55,920 nucleotides of DNA from an uncultured Clostridia bacterium (GTDB lineage Bacteria; Bacillota; Clostridia; Oscillospirales; CAG-272): the NCBI GenBank assembly GCA_944384525.1, contig CALWTR010000030.1, forward strand, positions 1 to 55,920. The letters are read 5' to 3'. Positions 26,794 through 36,187 of this stretch are shown one piece after another (position 1 is the first letter of the stretch; the number at the start of each line of letters is the position of its first letter). Under the pieces are notes generated by a model, which saw only the letters and a list, made by a program, of their open reading frames with translations, was not told the origin of the DNA and did no database searches. A program made the translations under genes and the position numbers.

Positions 26794-28554
26794 ACCGAGA
26801 ACAGGTACGTCTTTAAGCTCTATAAAGCCGCCGGAAACTCCCTCAGTCTCAAACAAGACTATCTCATTTCTGCCGTTCTTAAGAAACGGCGCCGGTATAT
26901 AAAGCGTTTTCTGAGGGCCCGCCTCATTGAAATATCTGCCGATATTGACGCCGTTCACCGTAATAAATCCTTTTCCGAAATCGGTAGGATCTATAAAGGT
27001 ATCTGCAGGATCGCCGTCTATATCCAAAATAAATTTCAAAAATACCGGTCCGCTCTCTGTCTCTCCCCTGTATTCTGAATATCTGACCTTTGAAATATCG
27101 TCCATAGGAAGCGAGTGTGTGTCCCAGCCGTAGTGATATCTCTGTCCGATCCTGACCCCTTTTATCCCCTTGAAATCGTTCGGTATCTCGGGCCCGAAAT
27201 TTATTCTCCCTTGATTTTCGAGCAGGATATCTATTCGCTTTTCCTGTCCCTTATCAAGAGAAATACTCATTTCGTCTCTGCGGCCTGTTGCCCGTTCAAT
27301 GACTCCGGAACGCACTCCGTCTATATAGACGATCGCACGATCGTGTACTTCAGATACTATGATCGGAAGCGATTCTGTGGGCGCTTTAAGATATGTAGTG
27401 TACAAAATATACCCGAAGTTCTGACCCATTTCCTCCATCAGAAGAGGAACAGCCGCGCTCTTTTTATATCCCAGTTCATCGAGATTATCGGAAAGCCTGG
27501 CCCACTCGCTTATTTTTAATTTGCCATACGCCGCTTTTTTGCTTTCTTTAGCAGTAAGAGGAGGCACCGGGCCATGATATTTATTTATCAGGTCGCGCAC
27601 GGCATAATACGTATCCGTCCTGTCCCCTGCCTCAGAAAGAGGAGAACAATAATCGTAACTTGTGACGGTCGGCTGATATTTAGCGTCGCAGTTAGCGCCG
27701 TTGGTAAAGCCGAAGTTGGTACCGCCGTGAAACATATAGAAATTGACGGACGCGCCCTCATCCATCATTTCACGGAACAGAGATGCTACTTCCTCCGCCC
27801 CGCGGACATGATGCTGCTCATACCAATGATCGAACCAGCCGACCCAGAATTCTCCGCACATCGTCGGCTGCCCCGGGCGAAAGGCTCGGAGATTTTCAAA
27901 ATTCTGATGTACTCTGGAGCCGAAATTCGCCACAGCAGGAACACCTTCGACGGTCCCTCCTCCGAGCATAAACGTGTTTGTGCCGTCTGCAGTGTATATC
28001 AACGCGTTCACGCCGAGCTCTTTATACATGTCAAGGAGCGCGTTAAGATACTCCTTGTCGTCACCGTATGATCCGTACTCGTTCTCGAGCTGGACCATGA
28101 TTATATTTCCGCCGTTGCCGATAAAGTAAGGTGAGACGCGGGAGAACAGCTCTGTCAGATATCTTTTTACACGGCCAAGATACGGTGCATTAAAACAGCG
28201 AAGCTGTATACCCGGGACATTTCTGAGCCAGCCGGGAAATCCGCCGAATTCCCATTCCGCACAGATAAATGGGCCCGGTCTGAGTATAACGTAAAGTCCT
28301 AAAGCTTTTGCGGTCTCTATGTAAGATACTATATCGAGCATACCATCAAAGCAGAATTCTCCGTCCATGACCGGCTCATGCAGATTCCAGCAAACATACG
28401 TCTCTACGGTATTGAATCCGCATTCCTTCAGTTTTAAGAGCCTGTCGTGCCAATACTCTTTCGGTATCCTGAAATAGTGCATCGCACCGGATATTACTAC
28501 AAATTTTTCTCCGTCAAGATAAAAATCGTTTCCTTTAAAACTGAACTCAGACAT
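26791..28554 (-). CDS. Beta-galactosidase, glycoside hydrolase family 35
   Basis: Retaining exo-beta-galactosidase that releases terminal galactose. It has 587 residues, the short bacterial GH35 form with one or two C-terminal jelly-roll domains. The catalytic barrel covers about 1-320, with acid/base Glu159 in QLENEYGSY and nucleophile Glu235 in CGEFWVGWFDHW. FHGGTNFGF is another family hallmark. No signal peptide, so probably cytoplasmic. It lies 53 bp behind the PHP phosphatase gene and may be read from the same long transcript. Confidence 0.95.
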   Translation of the reverse strand: MSEFSFKGNDFYLDGEKFVVISGAMHYFRIPKEYWHDRLLKLKECGFNTVETYVCWNLHEPVMDGEFCFDGMLDIVSYIETAKALGLYVILRPGPFICAEWEFGGFPGWLRNVPGIQLRCFNAPYLGRVKRYLTELFSRVSPYFIGNGGNIIMVQLENEYGSYGDDKEYLNALLDMYKELGVNALIYTADGTNTFMLGGGTVEGVPAVANFGSRVHQNFENLRAFRPGQPTMCGEFWVGWFDHWYEQHHVRGAEEVASLFREMMDEGASVNFYMFHGGTNFGFTNGANCDAKYQPTVTSYDYCSPLSEAGDRTDTYYAVRDLINKYHGPVPPLTAKESKKAAYGKLKISEWARLSDNLDELGYKKSAAVPLLMEEMGQNFGYILYTTYLKAPTESLPIIVSEVHDRAIVYIDGVRSGVIERATGRRDEMSISLDKGQEKRIDILLENQGRINFGPEIPNDFKGIKGVRIGQRYHYGWDTHSLPMDDISKVRYSEYRGETESGPVFLKFILDIDGDPADTFIDPTDFGKGFITVNGVNIGRYFNEAGPQKTLYIPAPFLKNGRNEIVLFETEGVSGGFIELKDVPVLG

Positions 28555-28606
28555 ATAAATATCCTCACTTTACATAACCTGAATTTTTATAGCCGCATGA
28601 TCTTAT

Positions 28607-29299
28607 TCACAGCATATTGGCGCCGGCTATTATTTTCTCGGTTCGTCTCATAACGCATTCAAAATCATCTCTGTATTTAGCGGATATAGATGCGAATTTT
28701 TTGTAACTTCCCTTCTTTGCCATATGAAGATCGCTGCCCAAAGCAACAACGGTACCGTCATCTATGTAACCCGAATATCTCCTGTGAACAGATCTACTTG
28801 AAAATGCGCCGGGATTAAGCTGCGCTTTAAATTTAGTTATTATAAGGATATCCTTTACAAGTTCCGGCGGATATCTGTCTATATGAGCAAATATCACTCG
28901 TATCCCCATTTTACCCAACGCTTTTAGGGTTTGAAAGATCATTCCGTTCCACGATACATCAGGAAGTTCAAGCAACATATAATCAGTGCCGGAAATCAGC
29001 AGTTTTTCAAGATCGGGCAAATTTTCAAGTCCGGGACACACGAGTACCTCAGATGCAAGTATGATGCGCGGCCGATTTTTATCTGCAACAGCGTCAAGCA
29101 ATTTTCCAGCCGCTGCATCCCTCAATCTTATATACTCTGAAACACTTATACTCTCCGTGGGATAATAGTGAGAAGTAGCGACCGCGACTTCCGTACCGAA
29201 ACTATGCATCAATGAAAGCTGCTTGACGGATGTTTCGACAGAATCTGAGCCATGATCTACACCTGGCAATATATGTGAATGGAAGTCAGTTATCAACAT
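28607..29299 (-). CDS. PHP-domain protein tyrosine phosphatase, CpsB/YwqE type
   Basis: Metal-dependent phosphatase that dephosphorylates bacterial tyrosine kinases and so resets polysaccharide export. It has 230 residues. The start DFHSHILPGVDHGS has the metal-binding His/Asp set of the family; ATSHYYP, EVLV, FAHIDRYP and SDLHMAKKG supply the others. It follows the cognate kinase gene by 59 bp, the usual kinase-phosphatase pairing. Confidence 0.9.
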   Translation of the reverse strand: MLITDFHSHILPGVDHGSDSVETSVKQLSLMHSFGTEVAVATSHYYPTESISVSEYIRLRDAAAGKLLDAVADKNRPRIILASEVLVCPGLENLPDLEKLLISGTDYMLLELPDVSWNGMIFQTLKALGKMGIRVIFAHIDRYPPELVKDILIITKFKAQLNPGAFSSRSVHRRYSGYIDDGTVVALGSDLHMAKKGSYKKFASISAKYRDDFECVMRRTEKIIAGANML

Positions 29300-29358
29300 A
29301 TGACAGCCTTTCCCAAAACCTCGCGAAGATTTTAAGAACTGTTGATCTTTGTTTTTCG

Positions 29359-30876
29359 TTATTTACCCGTCTCTTCTTCGCGGATATTGTTCATATAATT
29401 TTTGTGATAAAGATACCCACTGCCCTTGAGAGGAACATCGTTGAGAACGAATCCGGTTATATGTGCATTTACGCCACCGAGTATATCGATAGCGCTCTTT
29501 ACGGTCTTGTAATCGCAATACCCCGCTCTTACCGTAAAAATATATCCGGTCATGAATTTAGACATAACGCAGGAATCCGCTACCTCGCATACCGGAGGCA
29601 GATCGAACAGGATCACATCGAACTCCTCTTTCCACTTATCTATAAACATTTTCATTTTTTCGGAAGAGAGAAGTTCAGATGGATTCGGAGGAATATGTCC
29701 GCTGGTTATGACACTGAGATTTTCATGTCCGAAGCTATTCATCAGAGAATGACTGTCTTCCACAATGCCCGCCAAAAGCTCACTTAAACCAAATTCTATA
29801 TTTTCTTCAAAAATGTAACGGAATGTAGAGCATCTCATATCTCCTTCTATCAGCAATACCTTTTTCCCGAGATTTGCATAAGAAATAGCGAGATTACATA
29901 TAAGAATGCTCTTTCCGGCGCCGGAGATAGCACTTGTTATTCCATATACCGGAGTCCCGTTTACGGCAGAATACAAGAGATTGGTCCGCAGTATATTAAA
30001 TGATTCAGTTATAGCAAAAGGCGCGCCTGCGGATATCAGCTTATTATTGTAGTTTCTGGTAGACACCTTTACACCATATTTATCTATATAAGCGTTTCTG
30101 CGTATCTTCTTTCTCTTTATAAGATTTATAAGTTTCCTTGACGGGTTGAACTCAAGATTATTGCTCCATTCCGGTATTACTCCGATTATCGGTCCGCCTA
30201 CCCGGTCTTTGAGATCCTCCTCTGAATATATAGTATTGTCGATATAGCTTATAATGAAAAATACAGCGTAAGACAAGACAAATGCTATAAACGCAGCTAT
30301 CACCGCGTATTTCAAAACGCTGGCATCCTCTTCACGTACATCATCAGTGCTGTCAACGGATGTATACACCTGTATATATTTATCGTTGTCTGAAGCGACA
30401 GATGTATATTCTCTTATTATCCCCGGCAGGACTTTCTGTATCCCGTTTGCAAGAGCAAAAGTCTTTTCCGGAGAATTGGTGCTTACCTCAATGCTGAATG
30501 TATTGCCGGACGTCTCTCCGCTTATTGCACGTATCATATTTATCTTCGCTTTTTGCTCGGATGCACCGAACATATCCATGATCCCGGGATCGATCTCTTT
30601 GATCCGGTCAAAAGTTATATCGCTTTTTGAGAGCGTTATATAGCCGCTGGCTATATCCTCGGCACCGGCTGTCTGAGAGGATGAGACATTGCTAGAGAAG
30701 TTGTCTATCCAAAAATCGATCTTCGCTACATACTCTGTATCTACGCCGTATTTTGCATACAGACCGCTTGCAGTCGCGATAACGACCGTTATCGCCAGTA
30801 TCCAGAGTATAGAATTTCTGAGCACTGTGAATAACGATGACAGTGTTATCTGTTTTTCCTGATTTTCGTTTTCCAT
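29359..30876 (-). CDS. Polysaccharide co-polymerase / tyrosine autokinase (Wzz-BY-kinase fusion)
   Basis: Controls length and export of a capsular or exopolysaccharide. ATG 30876 (AAAGGACAGAT upstream) gives 505 residues; the frame is open a little further. Wzz-type part: membrane helix about 22-40, extracytoplasmic loop, second helix 189-211. Cytoplasmic BY-kinase: Walker A SGAGKS (Lys322), Walker A' LIEGDMR (342-348), Walker B VILFDLP (421-427), PPNPSELLSS. The C-terminal tyrosines Tyr488, 490 and 494 form a small autophosphorylation cluster. The one-chain form is unusual in Gram-positives, where CapA and CapB are often separate. No glycosyltransferases or flippase are in the window. Confidence 0.9.
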   Translation of the reverse strand: MENENQEKQITLSSLFTVLRNSILWILAITVVIATASGLYAKYGVDTEYVAKIDFWIDNFSSNVSSSQTAGAEDIASGYITLSKSDITFDRIKEIDPGIMDMFGASEQKAKINMIRAISGETSGNTFSIEVSTNSPEKTFALANGIQKVLPGIIREYTSVASDNDKYIQVYTSVDSTDDVREEDASVLKYAVIAAFIAFVLSYAVFFIISYIDNTIYSEEDLKDRVGGPIIGVIPEWSNNLEFNPSRKLINLIKRKKIRRNAYIDKYGVKVSTRNYNNKLISAGAPFAITESFNILRTNLLYSAVNGTPVYGITSAISGAGKSILICNLAISYANLGKKVLLIEGDMRCSTFRYIFEENIEFGLSELLAGIVEDSHSLMNSFGHENLSVITSGHIPPNPSELLSSEKMKMFIDKWKEEFDVILFDLPPVCEVADSCVMSKFMTGYIFTVRAGYCDYKTVKSAIDILGGVNAHITGFVLNDVPLKGSGYLYHKNYMNNIREEETGK

Positions 30877-30944
30877 ATCTGTCCTTTCTTTATCCGGGAG
30901 GATGCTTAGCAGCCTCAATATTTTGCTTTAGTTTATTGATAGAA

Positions 30945-33797
30945 TTATTTTCCTGCTTTTATCTTGCTTGATGAGAACTGATCGTTTCCGCTCTCTATGC
31001 TGATAGCCTTGAATTCATCAGCTGTGCCGTTGTAGTAAATATATTTAAGTGATCCGCATCCGTAGAACGCATTCTCACCTACATAAAGAAGCGTGGAAGG
31101 CACTGTTATTCCCGAAAGGTTTTCGCACTCATAAAATGCGCCGGATGAAATCGTTGTGACATTTCCGGTTATCTCCACATTTGAGAGTACGGAACATCCG
31201 CTGAACATATCTGCCGGAATATATTCAAGCCCGGAAGGAAGGGAGACGCGCCTGAGCGACTGACAATATTTGAACGCGGAGCTGCCTATATTTTTGAGAC
31301 CGGCACCGAATGTGATCTCCTTAAGCCCCGTGCATTCTTGAAACGCGCTGTCACCGATAGTAACGAGAGAATCAGGCAATGCCACAGTCTCGAGCCCGTA
31401 ACAGTATGCGAAAGCCGTATCCCCTATCTCACGCAGATTTCGGCTCATATAAAGATCCTCAATAAGGGAGCATCCTGCAAAACTTTTTTCACCCACAACT
31501 GTGACGGACGCAGGCAGTATTACCTTCTTTATCTTTATGCAGTTCAAAAACGCCTCGTCGCCGATATGGTTCACACCCAGTTTGAGATCCAGCTCCTCAA
31601 TGCCGTTGCATACGGCAAACGCCCCCACTCCTATTTCTCTGAGATCCGGAGAAGTTGTTACTTTATCAAGAGCATAACAATACGAGAACGCATAATCGCC
31701 TATCTTTTCAAGGTGTGAAAAATCCTGAGACTTGAGGACAAGACAACGATAGAATGCATAATCTCCGACCTCTTTGACGGATGCCGGTATGGAAAGGTCG
31801 ACCATTGCCTCACAGGTATAAAAAGCATACTCGCCGATAGACTCAAGTTCTGACGGCAGCCTGAGAGCCGTGAGTGCGGCACAGCCGTAAAAGGCATACG
31901 GATCAATAGTCTTGACGCTGTCTGGTATATTTATTTCCGTAAGAGACTCACAAACTGCGAAAGCGTCCTCCTCGATCGCAGACGGAGCCCCTTTTATGAC
32001 AACGCTCTTAAGAGAGGAACAGCCGTTGCAAATACCGCTGGGAACTGAGGAAAGTCCGCTACCTATCGTGAGCGTTTCCAGAGAAAGGCAGTTAAAGAAC
32101 ATACCCACTCCGACCGACGTGACCGTATCCGGTATTGTAAATGAAGACAGTCCGGCCTCATAAAACACGCTCTCGCCGAACTTCGTAACGCTTCCAGGCA
32201 CATTAAGGGTCTTAAGACGCTCGGTATAAGCAAAAGCGTAATCATCTATCTCAGTTATCCCGTCGCCCAGAACGACATTCTCAAGAGACAGGCAATCGTA
32301 GAACATACGGTCCCTGACAATTCCGATGCTGCCCGGCAAGCTTACAGATCTGAGTCCGTCGCAGTTGACAAAAGCGTATGAACCCAATTCAGTTACGGTA
32401 TCGGGTATAGAGACATCGTAAAGCATGCCGCAAGTGTCAAAAGCATTGTTCCCTATCGTTTTGATACCGCTGCCGAACTCTATTTCTTCGAGGAATGTGC
32501 ATGTATAAAAAGCATAATCGCTGAGCTTTTCAACACTATCCGGAAGTATGATCTTGACTATATTTGCATTGAATGCAAAAGCGGAAGACACCACCTTGAC
32601 GCCCGATGGGACCTGGACCGTTATATCATCCTGACCCGCCGGAGTGCGGAAACGGATGAGAACCCCATCTCCGACTATGCTGAACCCTTCCGGGAGATCA
32701 GAATAGAATTTGGTATTTGAAAAAGCGAGCCCTCCTATGTCTGTTACCCCGTCCGGTATATTGAGCGAAAAGAGCTCGTCACAGAAATAGAATGCGTAAT
32801 TCCCTATCGTCTTCAAAGATTCCGGCAGAGTGATCTTCTGGATCGTGACGTTATTTGAAAATGCATACGGAGCTATTGATTCAACTCCGTCCGGCACTGA
32901 ATATTCAGTAGCGGATGAAGATATCGGGAACAACAAAAAGCTCTTGTTTACCTTGTCTATAAGTCCGTCGTTGTACGAATAGAGGCATTGGTTTTCTTCA
33001 GATACAGTTATATTCGTCAAAGAGTTGCAGTAGCGGAATGCGGACTCGGAAACCGTGCGAAGCGCCGAGCCGAAATTCAACTGCTCGAGCGGGCATTCGC
33101 TGAACGCAAAATCCCCTATTTCCTCCAGGCCGTTCCCAAAGTCGACCGCGGACAGCGCCGTGCACTGCATGAAAGCGCCGTTCGGGATTCGCTTCAGCGT
33201 CTCCGGAAGTTTGACCCCGGTAATGGCCGTGCATCCCTCGAACGCATAGGACCCCATCTCTTCAAGCCCCTCAGCAAAATTGAGGGTCTGCATATTGTCG
33301 CATCCGGAGAATGCGAATGCGCCTATCTTCTTAACAGACGACGGGATATTTATCCCGGATATCGCATCACATCCGTAAAATGCATAGTCTCCTATCTCTT
33401 TGAGATCGCCTATAAAATTAACGTAAATAATATTTCTGCAAGAATAAAAAGCGCCGTTTCCCAGAGTGGATATCCCTGCCGGGAAAGTCACGGAGTCGAG
33501 AGAATTACACTCTGCAAAAGCCTGCTCTCCTATCGAGACCACATTCTTTCCCGCGATAGTTGTAGGTATCGTCAGATTGTCCTCTCTGCCGAAATATTTA
33601 ACTATCTCAACATTTCCGTCATCGAGTACTCTGTATGCAAAATCACCCTCCTGGGGATAGTCGCCCGTATATTCATCAAGCACATAGTTCGGATCGTCGT
33701 ACTCGCCGAGATCTTCATCTTTTTTACATGTAAACACCACAACGACAACAGTGACGATCACCGCGGCCGCCAGAACAAGCGCAATTATACGTTTCAT
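30945..33797 (-). CDS. BspA-type leucine-rich repeat protein with N-terminal membrane anchor
   Basis: A 950-residue protein made almost wholly of LRR_5 repeats. ATG 33797 lies six bases after AAAGGA; an adjacent ATG three bases earlier is possible. Residues 4-21 form one hydrophobic segment ending in VFTCKKDED. Cys24 is not in a good lipobox, so a signal anchor or signal peptide is more likely than a lipoprotein. The first repeat starts about residue 75, and repeats such as 'IGDYAFYGCxxLxxIxIPxSVKK' then run at about 23-residue spacing to the end. BspA-like proteins are surface adhesins or glycan- and protein-binding scaffolds. First gene of a transcript with the tyrosine kinase. Confidence 0.9.
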   Translation of the reverse strand: MKRIIALVLAAAVIVTVVVVVFTCKKDEDLGEYDDPNYVLDEYTGDYPQEGDFAYRVLDDGNVEIVKYFGREDNLTIPTTIAGKNVVSIGEQAFAECNSLDSVTFPAGISTLGNGAFYSCRNIIYVNFIGDLKEIGDYAFYGCDAISGINIPSSVKKIGAFAFSGCDNMQTLNFAEGLEEMGSYAFEGCTAITGVKLPETLKRIPNGAFMQCTALSAVDFGNGLEEIGDFAFSECPLEQLNFGSALRTVSESAFRYCNSLTNITVSEENQCLYSYNDGLIDKVNKSFLLFPISSSATEYSVPDGVESIAPYAFSNNVTIQKITLPESLKTIGNYAFYFCDELFSLNIPDGVTDIGGLAFSNTKFYSDLPEGFSIVGDGVLIRFRTPAGQDDITVQVPSGVKVVSSAFAFNANIVKIILPDSVEKLSDYAFYTCTFLEEIEFGSGIKTIGNNAFDTCGMLYDVSIPDTVTELGSYAFVNCDGLRSVSLPGSIGIVRDRMFYDCLSLENVVLGDGITEIDDYAFAYTERLKTLNVPGSVTKFGESVFYEAGLSSFTIPDTVTSVGVGMFFNCLSLETLTIGSGLSSVPSGICNGCSSLKSVVIKGAPSAIEEDAFAVCESLTEINIPDSVKTIDPYAFYGCAALTALRLPSELESIGEYAFYTCEAMVDLSIPASVKEVGDYAFYRCLVLKSQDFSHLEKIGDYAFSYCYALDKVTTSPDLREIGVGAFAVCNGIEELDLKLGVNHIGDEAFLNCIKIKKVILPASVTVVGEKSFAGCSLIEDLYMSRNLREIGDTAFAYCYGLETVALPDSLVTIGDSAFQECTGLKEITFGAGLKNIGSSAFKYCQSLRRVSLPSGLEYIPADMFSGCSVLSNVEITGNVTTISSGAFYECENLSGITVPSTLLYVGENAFYGCGSLKYIYYNGTADEFKAISIESGNDQFSSSKIKAGK
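30990..33600 (-). repeat. Tandem LRR_5 coding repeats
   Basis: Roughly 35 or more imperfect copies of a unit of about 69 bp encoding G(D/E)xAFxxCxxLxxVxxPxxxxxI. The repeats are diverged at DNA level, so they are old rather than freshly amplified. One copy near 32640-32700 is interrupted by a longer, non-canonical stretch. Confidence 0.85.
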
Positions 33798-33858
33798 CAT
33801 ATTTCCTTTCGAAGTGAACTCTGATGACAAAACTCGACAGTAAGCGTAACTTGTATAT

Positions 33859-33887
33859 ATTATACTATACCCGGAATGTAAAATCAA
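33859..33887 (-). promoter_or_regulatory. Promoter of the LRR protein-tyrosine kinase operon
   Basis: On the minus strand TTGATT, 17 bp, TATAAT (plus 33882-33887 and 33859-33864). Confidence 0.7.
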
Positions 33888-33992
33888 TAAAAATGCCGTA
33901 TATATATTTCAAGCCGGAAATCTTTAGTAAAAAAGCAAAAAAAGTGAAGGCAAACGAAGTTGACTTTATAAAAAATAATTAACAATTTAAAA

Positions 33993-34024
33993 TGCCCCTC
34001 CGTCCTATGCGGGACGGAGGGGCA
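33993..34024 (-). terminator. Rho-independent terminator of the M20 peptidase operon
   Basis: TGCCCCTCCGTCC and GGACGGAGGGGCA form a 13-bp stem; the minus strand continues into TTTTAAATTG. Confidence 0.8.
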
Positions 34025-34050
34025 CAAGCGGCGCTCTTACGCCTTTTAAA

Positions 34051-35487
34051 TCAGCTCTTTTTCATGAGCCGTATATAAAATTCAACGGTGCGGTCAAGCG
34101 TTTCAAGAGGAATTCTCTCATTGTTGCCATGGATATAACCGCGCTCCTCCTTTGAGAGAGCCATAGCGGAAAAACGGTACACCCTATCGGATATCCTGCC
34201 CCAATGGCGGCTGTCCGAGCAAGCTACCATAAGATACGGAGATACCAAAGAGCCCGGCCAGGTCTCGGATATAACATTTTCGAGCCTGTCCCATCCGTCT
34301 CCGTCGGTACGGGATACTGCCGAAGGATCCATACCTCCGATGACGCGAAGTTTTATATCTCCGTCGGACACGGTCTTTTCTATATAAGATCTGGCGTCAT
34401 CCATAGTTGTACCCGGAGCAAGTCTCAGATTGGCCACCATGCTGGCATGCGGAGGTATAACGTTCATGCCCTTTGATCCCTCCATTTGCGTAAACGCAAC
34501 TGTAGTTCTCAAAAGCGCATTGAGCTCTCCACCGCTCTTTTTTGTTATCATTGACAAAAGAGGCATAAACAGCTTTATATTTGCAAAGAGTATTTTGAAT
34601 GCAAATCCGGAGTGCCTTCCTAGAGTATCGAACATTTTCGCGGCAGGTACGGAAAGCGACGCCTTGAACGGATGCCCCTCCACCTTAACGCATGCGGCCG
34701 AAAGTTTACCGACCGGTGTATGGGGAGGAGGTGCAGAGGCGTGTCCGCCGTTACCGCTGTAAGAAAACTCAAGATTCAGCATCCCCTTTTCCGCGATACC
34801 TATAAGTGCGCAGGGCTTTTTTACGCCCGGGAACACATTCTCTACCACTGCTCCGCCCTCGTCGAGCACCATTCCGGGGACTATTCCGCGCGTTTTAAAC
34901 AGATCGACTATCGCAGATGCACCGTATCCGTTGATTTCCTCGTCACCGGCGAAAGCAAAATACATATCCGTCTCCGGTATGAATCCATCCGAGATCAGAG
35001 TCTCGGCGGCGCCGAGTATGCCGTTGAGCGTACCTTTTGTGTCCAGCGTACCGCGCCCCCAGAGAAAGCCGTTTTCGACCTCACCGGAAAATGCGTCTTT
35101 GTCCCAACCCTCAGAGACGACGCTGACGACGTCGTAGTGAGCCATGAGCACTGTCGGCGACTCGCTCCGTTTCCCGGCCCATCTTATGAGGATACTGCGA
35201 TCGGAGGGGTATTCAACAGTACATTTTTCAAAAACTGAGGGAAAAAGTTTCGGCAGAAGATCTTTGAATTTTATAAATTCCGACTCATCCTCCTGCGATT
35301 TATCAGACGATGATACAGTCCTGCACTTTATCATTTCAGAGAGCGTTTTTCTGAACCTTTCATTGTCAAAAGAGATATTCCCACCCGGCTCCGTTACAGA
35401 TGAAGCCGGTCTGAAAAGCGCAGCGCGTATCAACAGTACCGCAATAAATACGATCACTACCGCCGCTATGCCCAAAGCTATATACAT
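34051..35487 (-). CDS. M20-family metallopeptidase with N-terminal membrane anchor
   Basis: Zinc aminoacylase or carboxypeptidase-type hydrolase of 478 residues. Residues 2-25 are one hydrophobic helix, so the enzyme is probably tethered to the membrane. Metal-site motifs: VLMAHYDVVSV (His, Asp), WGRGTLDTKGTL (bridging Asp) and AGDEEINGYGA (catalytic and ligand Glu). The dimerisation domain starts near 225 (GNGGHASAPPPHTP). The closest well-known relative in layout is the PM20D1/carboxypeptidase S group, which acts on N-acyl amino acids or peptides. It is last in a three-gene operon with two membrane proteins. Confidence 0.88.
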   Translation of the reverse strand: MYIALGIAAVVIVFIAVLLIRAALFRPASSVTEPGGNISFDNERFRKTLSEMIKCRTVSSSDKSQEDESEFIKFKDLLPKLFPSVFEKCTVEYPSDRSILIRWAGKRSESPTVLMAHYDVVSVVSEGWDKDAFSGEVENGFLWGRGTLDTKGTLNGILGAAETLISDGFIPETDMYFAFAGDEEINGYGASAIVDLFKTRGIVPGMVLDEGGAVVENVFPGVKKPCALIGIAEKGMLNLEFSYSGNGGHASAPPPHTPVGKLSAACVKVEGHPFKASLSVPAAKMFDTLGRHSGFAFKILFANIKLFMPLLSMITKKSGGELNALLRTTVAFTQMEGSKGMNVIPPHASMVANLRLAPGTTMDDARSYIEKTVSDGDIKLRVIGGMDPSAVSRTDGDGWDRLENVISETWPGSLVSPYLMVACSDSRHWGRISDRVYRFSAMALSKEERGYIHGNNERIPLETLDRTVEFYIRLMKKS

Positions 35488-35498
35488 AAAGCTCCCCC

Positions 35499-36161
35499 TT
35501 ATATCTTATTCTTTTTATAAAGGATCCTGGAGTATACCAGAGTTATTATCATGCTTACCGGTATCATTATACCTACCATACCGGAGTTGAGATAAGGCAC
35601 AAATATGAAGAGAACAAGCATGACGCATATAGGAAGTATAGCTATTTTAAAATACCTTGACAAATAAACTACGCCGAGCGCGCCGAACAGCGCAGGAAGA
35701 ACATTGTCAAACGCGGGCGCCAGCGCCTCGCTCTGAAGAAAGTCGTATATAAGCGAGAGAAAAGCTACTCCTATTGCTATGACTGCCATGGTAACTATCG
35801 ACGAGGTCGCGATGGAGATCGTAGATATTACCTCCCCTTCCTCGCTGTCCGCCTTTACTCCGGCCTTATCCATGCTGTCAAGAGCGCACGGCACCTTGAG
35901 GCTTGAAAGATTTCCGGTGACGAATCCGAGATATGTCCCGCCGACTCCGAGCATAGGAGTATATGTTAGTACCTCTATGAATCCCACGGTCCAGAATGTT
36001 ATCGCCACGCTTCCGAGCGCATAAAGAGTCGTAGACGCTTTCGGCCATGCGCCGAATACTATTGCAAGTATAAAAGGATACGCGAGTATACATGTACTGG
36101 TTATTACCGCCCATATCCTGCCCCATTTATGTACTTTGTTTATATATGTCTGACTGTCCAT
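35499..36161 (-). CDS. Polytopic membrane protein of unknown function
   Basis: 220 residues with about six hydrophobic segments (roughly 17-35, 42-60, 75-90, 115-140, 150-165, 170-210). I do not recognise a characterised family. It lies between a DUF5058-like membrane protein (26 bp upstream) and an M20 peptidase (11 bp downstream). The pair may be a two-component transporter feeding the peptidase. Function inferred only from context. Confidence 0.7.
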   Translation of the reverse strand: MDSQTYINKVHKWGRIWAVITSTCILAYPFILAIVFGAWPKASTTLYALGSVAITFWTVGFIEVLTYTPMLGVGGTYLGFVTGNLSSLKVPCALDSMDKAGVKADSEEGEVISTISIATSSIVTMAVIAIGVAFLSLIYDFLQSEALAPAFDNVLPALFGALGVVYLSRYFKIAILPICVMLVLFIFVPYLNSGMVGIMIPVSMIITLVYSRILYKKNKI

Positions 36162-36187
36162 GATTTCAACACCTTTCTTATATTAAC

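Noticed and set aside
30990-33600. Regularly spaced repeats that could suggest a CRISPR array
   Set aside because: They are coding, about 69 bp long, diverged, and give a continuous LRR protein; there are no identical short repeats with unique spacers.
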